Below are positions 57,990 to 64,000 of a stretch of DNA of 64,000 bases, in pieces (the first letter of the stretch is position 1; every line of letters begins with the position of its first letter). The notes below the pieces were generated by a model that was given only the letters and a program-made list of their open reading frames with translations, made no database searches and was not told the DNA's origin. Origin of the DNA: Lutjanus erythropterus (lineage: Eukaryota; Chordata; Actinopteri; Lutjaniformes; Lutjanidae); NCBI GenBank assembly GCA_020091685.1, contig CM034597.1, positions 2,302,646-2,366,645 on the forward strand, in the 5' to 3' direction. A program made the position numbers and the translations under genes.

Positions 57990-59185
57990 TACAAATGTGT
58001 GTTTGTCGCATCACAGAAACACTTTATTAACCACCCAACCAAATTTGACTTAGATATATAAAATTAGGTTTCAAAATCATGAAATTAGCAGTTTTCTCTG
58101 CTCTGAAATGCTGGGGAAACATGGAAGCTCTGTCTAGTAGCTTTATTGGACATGTCTAGACATGTTTGAGCCACCAGAGCCAGAGGACAATGACAGGACC
58201 TGGACTGAGAGAGTCACTGAAGGTATGTTTGTAACTGACCATTAGGGAAGACTCCGGCACATCACTGAGACATGTTTCAGGTCTAGGGATGCACGTGATT
58301 AGTCGACAATATAATTAAACATCCCCACCCACGCTAGTTGGCACCAGAAATACTAGTCATTTAAAATTTTATCAATATTTTATTCATGCACGATGCCAGT
58401 TACCTATTGCCTGTAAGATTTTATGCAGCCGCTTGCCACTAGTCGGGGCTGCAGCACTGTCAGACAGCAGCCCCTCTCGCTGTTATGCTGTCATGCCCTG
58501 ATCACCCTGGCAACCCCGGATGTTTATATCAGCAAAGTCAGACAGATGAATGTAGACTGTGAGAAAATGAGCTGATATATATTCACTCGACTGGAGAAAC
58601 GTGCGCACATTAAGCAAATACACAGACATAAACCTGCAAGCAGAGCTGCTGCTGCTGCTGCTAGCACTGCTAACATTAGCCACACTGTGTGTCAGGCTGG
58701 CAGCTAACGTTAGCTCTGGATCCTTTACCTTCAGACATTGTGACCCTCTTCGGTCTGGAAAGGTGAAACATTTATTAAGTTGTTGTCATGTTTTGTACAT
58801 TAATGTGTAAGGCGTGTATTGCACAGCGCAAAGTAACATGCATTTCAGCGGCATTTAAAGTACGATTTGATGATTGTAAACTGTGATTAACATCTTCATG
58901 GCTCTTAATACACAGTATTTTTTTGGACAGTGTTTAACATTATAAATTAATAAATTCTGCTAAATTTTAACCGCTTTCTGAGTGTTTTCTTAGTGTTAGA
59001 CTAGTCGACTAGTCTAAATTAAATTTTGCGTTTAATTGACAGGGAAATTAGTTGCCAGGAACATCCCTATTCAGGGCTGCCCAAAAAATCATGAACATAG
59101 AAATCTTGAAAAACAGTACTACATAGCTCAGTGTGTTATAATGTTTTCAGCAACTATGTTCCAACATATATAATGTGTTCACAAG
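57990..59185 (+). repeat. Dispersed repeat rptA, copy 3, split by a hAT-like element
   Basis: Repeat sequence runs to 58283 (CATGTTTCAGGTC), is broken by the element at 58284-59069, and resumes at 59070 (TTCAGGGCTGCCC...AATCATGAACATAG). The middle AACTGAAG...GAACTGCTGG block of the other copies is missing here. Confidence 0.8.
58276..59077. mobile_element. hAT-like element nested in repeat rptA
   Basis: The element is 58284-59069 (786 bp) with perfect 8-bp inverted ends TAGGGATG/CATCCCTA. Flanks TTCAGGTC (58276-58283) and TTCAGGGC (59070-59077) match at 7 of 8. Near the right end lies a perfect 20-bp palindrome, TAGACTAGTCGACTAGTCTA (58997-59016); GATTAGTCGACAAT near the left end is related. 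A (GCT)6-type run at 58646-58662 makes a leucine-rich spurious frame. No transposase. Confidence 0.85.
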
Positions 59186-60754
59186 AAGAAATCCCTTTTT
59201 TTCTTTACTTCAAAACCAACTCAAACCACCAGTCAATACCACATATAAATCCTCAAGGTAAAAAGGTTGAAAGTAAAGAAAAAGCATAAAAGAAAACCAT
59301 AAACTGTTTAGGTCAACAACAAATAATAGCAGGCCATCACATAAAAGTAAGTTGATAAAAATAAGCTTTAAGAGACCATTTAAAAGATTTAAAAGAAGCA
59401 GAATTAGCAGTCTGAACTCCCCAAGCATGGTTGATTCAAAGGCTAAAAACTCTGTTGGGTTCATTCACTCAATTGAGTAATGATCACATAATCTGCTTCT
59501 CATTAAAGTGACTATGAAAGTTACTGATTGCACTGACCTCCTAGAGTCAGAGAGGTATTGCTGTATGTTGAGCAATTACCACTGATGACAGCCAATAACC
59601 TCACCTCGCCATGTTGGCTTCTGATTGGCCAGAATGTTTTTTTTAAAGAAGAAGTGGGTTCTGTCTGCAGTATTGTAGGAGGAGGTGACATTAATCTTTC
59701 AAGCATGCCAAGAATATTTTCAGATCTAACGTGGCTCAATACTTTGAGGTAGAAAACTTCTGGGATGATCACATACCCTTACAGAAGCCCATTGTTTCAA
59801 CGTTTCTGCTAGGCAACATAATTTTGGTATCACCAAGCTCCTTTTTCAGGCTTTACTGGCAGGTCATCTCAGAGATCGGGCGTTCTTATAAGCTGTTCTA
59901 CTTGTGCAATACAAGTAAAACAGTCAGGTACATTCATTTCCAACTATTGCAGGGCTCTTGCCGAATGTTGTGTGGAGAAGACCCGGGCGGAGCTGAGGCA
60001 CAGAGCTGACAGGCAGCTGCTGAGAGCTGGGGAGTTTTGGGGGAGAGAGCTGGGGACAGACAGGAGCTTCTGGAGGCCGAAACAAACACCAGAGTCACAC
60101 AGATTTTGCTATGATGCCAACTGTCAGGAGGAGAGCTTCATGAGTGTTTATCTTTCAAACTTCAAATAGTGGGCGTTTCTTCACTTCTGTTTACGGTAAG
60201 CTAATTAGTATTTCTGTCCATGTTGACTGCTGACCAGAGAAGAAATGCATTTTAAAGGGAAAGGCGGAAAGAGGAGACAGGAGGGATAAAATAGAAAGAA
60301 CCGGCTTATCTGCTGGGTGCACAGCTGGTGACTGCCGGTGCTCACTTCCTGTGATTGCCTCAGTAACTGTTATGTGCATACATAACGCACGTGCATCTGC
60401 ATGTGGGAGGGGAGTATAGTATAGTATCTCACGTCCTTCAGATGAGACTCAACAACCGTTTTTCTAGGTTTCCTGCCGACTGCAGCTTTAACTGACTATT
60501 GACTCATACCCTCACCCACACAGCAATGTCCAGTTCTAGTTTGGTGAACCATCCTATAGACAAAAATATAAAAACTTGTCAGAAACATATCTCAAAAATG
60601 TTACAAATCTGACTGTGTGTTTCAACTTGTAATGATGATCTAATCAATAGAACATGAATGCACCACATGAGAGATAGTTATCTTTTCAATACCAAAAATA
60701 CAAGAGCAGCAGCATAGGGAATGGAGTTAAGTAGATGTTCATCTGCCGGTAATG
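59186..60754. other. Non-coding stretch; possible repeat at 59560-60200
   Basis: TCTTTCAAACTTCAAATAGTGGGCGTTTCTTCAC (about 60150-60185) looks like part of a common fish repeat. The frame at 59731-60009 has no recognisable domain. Confidence 0.35.
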
Positions 60755-61876
60755 CTTGCATGCAGACAATTGGACTCGAGTCATAGGGACTCGGACTCGA
60801 GTCGACTTGAGTTGCAAATTTGACAACTTGCAATTTGACTCGGACTTGGAGGGTCAGAGACTCTCCCCCTCCTGCATCACTCTTTCACCTGACTGCTGCT
60901 CTCTCCTCTCTCTGCCTCCCCCCGCGCGCGCCCGCTTCGCCACGGTGCAACGAGCTCCTCCTTCACCTGACCACAGCGCTCTGCTCTCCTCCTCTCTCTG
61001 CCTCCTCTCTGACAGTCAGTCAGCTGTTCCTGTCAAAAACATGACGTGTCGTGGCTTTTATACCTATGGATGTTAACATTAGAGCTGGACAGTATTACGT
61101 TACAAGGCTGGTAAACATATAGCTTCGCTGTTTGTTTTTGTTTTGTTTCTTCTCTTCTTCTCTTTTATTTTCTTCTCTGTGCATCGGACTTCTACCGACC
61201 ACACATAGAGCATACTGAACAAAAAAAAGACAACGTCAAAGTTTGATGGCCAAACCATTTGTGTGTGTGTTTTTTTTTTGGGGGGGTCTTCACTATATTA
61301 AGGACAACTAGGGGTGGGGGGGGTGGGGGGGACTATTATGATAACTCAAATATTAAGATTTTTTTCCACAAATAGGCCTGTTTTGAAATATTTTGAATAA
61401 TTATTCCATAATTTAATGAGGTCCCACCCATAGATATAGAAATAGAAGTATATAGTTTCTTTATCTATGGTCCTAGCACCCCCTGCACCCTCCAACCTGG
61501 GCCCAGGAATGTAGCCTTTCCCCATCTACCTTGGTCTAAATGATCAAACATGTAATGTAAGAATAGATCAAATTAACAGCTTTATGCTTTAATCCATGCA
61601 GACTAGACTGCATGCTCTTTTTTGGATGAGGAACAATAGTGAGTGACTTGACTTGACATAATCTGCGACTTGACTTGACTTGACTCGACAACCTTGTGAG
61701 TTGACTCGACTTGACTCGACAACCTTGTGACTTGACTCGACATAACCTTGTGACTTGACTTGACTTGACTTGCCCATGACAAAAAAACTTGGGACTTGCT
61801 TGAGACTTGGACCAAATTACTTGATACTTGCTTGGGACTCGGATTGGAGGGACTTGTGCAATTGTCTGCTTGCATG
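60755..61876. mobile_element. hAT-type non-autonomous element, perfect 8-bp duplication
   Basis: The element proper is 60763-61868 (1106 bp). Perfect 10-bp inverted ends CAGACAATTG/CAATTGTCTG are flanked by perfect CTTGCATG repeats at 60755-60762 and 61869-61876, the 8-bp signature of hAT. Both subterminal regions are dense in GACTTG/GACTCG units (about 60773-60855 and 61640-61860), plausible transposase-binding sites. A poly-G stretch (61311-61331) and a duplicated CTCTCCTC...CTCTGCCTCC block lie inside. No transposase. The sharp ends suggest a young insertion. Confidence 0.9.
61640..61860. repeat. GACTTG/GACTCG subterminal tandem array
   Basis: More than 15 GACTTG or GACTCG units, with two GACAACCTTGTGA spacers and a further GACATAACCTTGTGA. 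It generates spurious Ser/Lys-rich frames on the minus strand. Confidence 0.9.
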
Positions 61877-61959
61877 TATAGCTAACTAGGATCAGGAGGA
61901 ATCAAGAAGTGAGCGTGACTCTTGAGAGTCGCTGATGTTTGTAATCTATATTTTACATT

Positions 61960-62560
61960 AGAAGAATTGTGAGAAGCTATTAAAAAGGGAAGAGAACAAT
62001 TCCTGGAAAGGATGGCATTAGCTACAAGATTCTTAAGAGATCGAGTGATTTAGTGTTAGAGGAAATATTGTCTCTGATAAATAATGTATAGGGAGAGGGA
62101 AATCTTCGAGCTCCTGGAAGCAAGCAGAGGTGATTCCAATCTTAAAACCAGGGAGAGATGCTTCGGTAGCAGGCTCATACAGGTCCTTTGCACTGACAGC
62201 AGTGTTGTTTAAAATAATTGAAAGATTAGGGCATAAACTGAAGACAGAGGGCAAGTTCACTTCTATATGATACAAAGTAGCTTTCACAGAGGAACACTGT
62301 GGATGATGTGCTGTTCCTAAACTATGAGATAAAGAAAGCCTTGGTAAATAAAGAGGGACCAGTGGAGACATTTCTTGATATTGAAAATGCCTATGAAATG
62401 CTAAGAAGGAGGGGCTAATTATAAAGTTGCATGTGGCTAGAATACAAATACAAATGCTTCTATCTAACCACACAGATAATGATAATGGGACACCACAGGG
62501 AAGTGTACTCAGCCCATTGTATTTACCATTATAATGAATGGTATATTTTGAGACATTGGG
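61960..62560 (+). mobile_element. I/Jockey-type LINE reverse-transcriptase fragment
   Basis: Plus-strand pieces read TIPGKDGISYKILKRSS, VIPILKPGRDASVAGSYRS and GTPQGSVLSPL, the successive RT motifs of I/Jockey-superfamily LINEs. The frame is broken several times, so it is not functional. A 177-codon antisense reading frame across it (62033-62566, minus) has no recognisable content and is a shadow. Confidence 0.75.
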
Positions 62561-64000
62561 ACTCATTTTGGATTCTCCCTGTCTCCAGATGGAGTAATCT
62601 GGAAAAGAGGCAGAAATATTAAACAGCTGAGCAAATTCGGACTTAATGTTTTGTTTTATTATTCACTATTTTTATTTATTTATTTATTTATTCATATTTT
62701 TTAACTTTTGTCACAGGTACTGAAAGGAACACATTTGTCATAATTATTGACATTTATCAATGTTCTGTGCAGTTTTATTTTATTATTTTGTGCTGTTTTG
62801 ACTGAGTTCAAGCTCCAAAAAGATTCAGATGCATTGTGAAATACCACCCTGGTGCACTTCTTCATTTACAAATAAAGATGATTTTTATTTTGTAATTCTG
62901 AGCATTTTTGATGAAGTTAGTTCAAACACTCAGATCAGAGTGCAGTTTTATTCACTCAAGTTGCCTTTGATTTTTAACAAATTATGTAAAAAAAAAAACC
63001 CCTCAACTTTCTTTTGCAGTTTTCACTTGCTCCCACAATTTCATTGCAAGAAATGTCTAAAAGCATCGTAACATGCATCACAATTTTTTAGAAAAGCGGT
63101 TGTGAAATCAGGCTTTTTAGGCCGCAACAATCCGAAAAAAGGCCCACAAAATCCTGGAGGGACTGATCAAGAGGCTCATAACTCATCTTTCTTTTAAATT
63201 CTTTATTTTCAATTTCATCAAAGTTATTAACAAAGTAATTAACTTATAAAATAAATCAACTTGGTGCAAGGATTGATGGATAAATCAGGTATTTTTATTT
63301 TTCAGCTACATTTGTCAAAGGGAATTATTATTAGTTTTATGTCAGTGTGAACAGATTCTTAAAAAACACAGGAAATCCATAATGATAAGTAGATACAGTC
63401 ATGGTTAAAACCTGTAATTTCAGACTGACTGGCAAGACATGTTAGTCAGCTTTAATCGGGTTTGATGCTGTTACGCAGTTACACCCTTACTGTGCATGTG
63501 ATGCCTGTAGTTACTAATAGTGACTAATGGTGGTGGGGTGGAAATGAAATCATCATAATCATCATCATCAGCATGCATGAGCAGTACCTTAATACAGCAT
63601 TTTTTTTCAGGAATTTCGTCACCTTGTAAAACTGGAATTATATAAATATAAATTAATAAATGAACATAAACTGCAGTACTTTCATCAGTGGCAATTCTAC
63701 AGGCTGCATAAGTAGCTTTAGTTGGCCAGATATGGCCCACAGGTCACCAGCTGGAAATCCCTGGTTTTGGGTTTATGTATGGACAAGGAGTTGAGAGGGG
63801 AAAAAAATCAAACTGCTGGGACTTTGATGAAAGACGAACATAGACAAAGCAAAAAAAAAATTGTTGATGCTCATAAATATGATTTCACCAGTAGAGCTTG
63901 CCACAAAACATATAAGAGACACTTGGCTTTCCCAAACCAGAAATACAAGAGCAAAAGTCTAAAGTAATGGATTAAGTATGAAGAAATGGATTAAAGTGAC
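62561..64000. other. Non-coding; (TTTA)n run
   Basis: (TTTA)n at 62670-62691. Apart from the rptB piece at 63000-63170, nothing was recognised. A frame at 63722-63967 is open for 81 codons but has no known content. Confidence 0.5.
63000..63170 (+). repeat. Dispersed repeat rptB, 3' part only
   Basis: CAGTTTTCACTTGCTCCCACAATTTCATTGCAAG...CCCACAAAATCCTGGAGGGACTG matches 37570-37735. Confidence 0.65.

Noticed and set aside
58601-58810. Leucine-rich 69-codon frame resembling a signal peptide
   Set aside because: Made by a GCT run inside a hAT-like element.
62033-62566. 177-codon minus-strand frame
   Set aside because: Antisense to a recognisable LINE reverse transcriptase; no domain of its own.
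1-64000. CRISPR arrays, operons, prophage or other prokaryote-type systems
   Set aside because: Sequence is vertebrate; no regularly spaced repeats or compact gene clusters were seen.

Overview
This window is nuclear DNA from a ray-finned fish, most likely a percomorph teleost. The main reasons are a 3' piece of a Rex3 (RTE-clade) LINE, two tRNA-derived SINE families with teleost-type consensus, many small hAT-like and piggyBac-like non-autonomous elements, and long CA/GT microsatellites. Almost none of the 64 kb is coding. There are no ribosome binding sites, operons, CRISPR arrays or tRNA/rRNA genes.

The one gene I can support is an intact, intronless protein kinase on the minus strand (53742-54818, 358 aa). 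It belongs to the HIPK branch of the CMGC kinases and is reduced to little more than the catalytic domain. All core catalytic residues are present, but the activation-loop tyrosine conserved in HIPK/DYRK kinases is replaced. A TATA-like box lies 32 bp before the ATG, a 101-bp TG-rich tract lies about 235 bp upstream, and a full-length SINE lies in the same orientation 276 bp past the stop.

The rest is a repeat-rich intergenic (or very large intronic) landscape. 1-5.9 kb: a piggyBac-like element, two hAT-like elements and a LINE 3' end hit by a SINE. 8.9-9.8 kb: a solo-LTR-like fossil. 12.4-14.8 kb: a TTAA-flanked piggyBac-like element, a hAT transposase remnant and an L2/CR1-type LINE fragment. 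15.6-15.8 kb: two CA arrays. 17.8-18.8 kb: the Rex3 fragment with a full-length SINE and a perfect 16-bp target duplication. 19.8-21.5 kb: an imperfect direct duplication. 26-29 kb: nested hAT-like elements and a ~570-bp repeat that recurs at 42 and 58 kb. 29.4-32.6 kb: an element with terminal inverted repeats (TIRs) and a 281-bp, ~97% identical direct duplication. 33-38 kb: inverted copies of one repeat and a second SINE family. 40-41.7 kb: a 1.7-kb TIR element whose ends carry a GCCGACGTCGGC palindrome and whose minus strand looks like a two-exon transcription unit. 55-62.6 kb: several hAT-like elements, one nested in a repeat and one with perfect 8-bp target duplications, then an I/Jockey-type LINE fragment.

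Stretches without repeats (about 4.45-5.3, 25.05-25.9 and 43.05-43.5 kb) are rich in homeodomain-type TAAT motifs and are the best candidates for conserved non-coding regulatory DNA. Family names and consensus comparisons are from memory; target-site duplications, TIRs, palindromes and within-window repeats were read directly from the sequence. I found no evidence of a novel multi-gene system; the most unusual items are the reduced HIPK-like kinase and the 1.7-kb palindrome-ended element.
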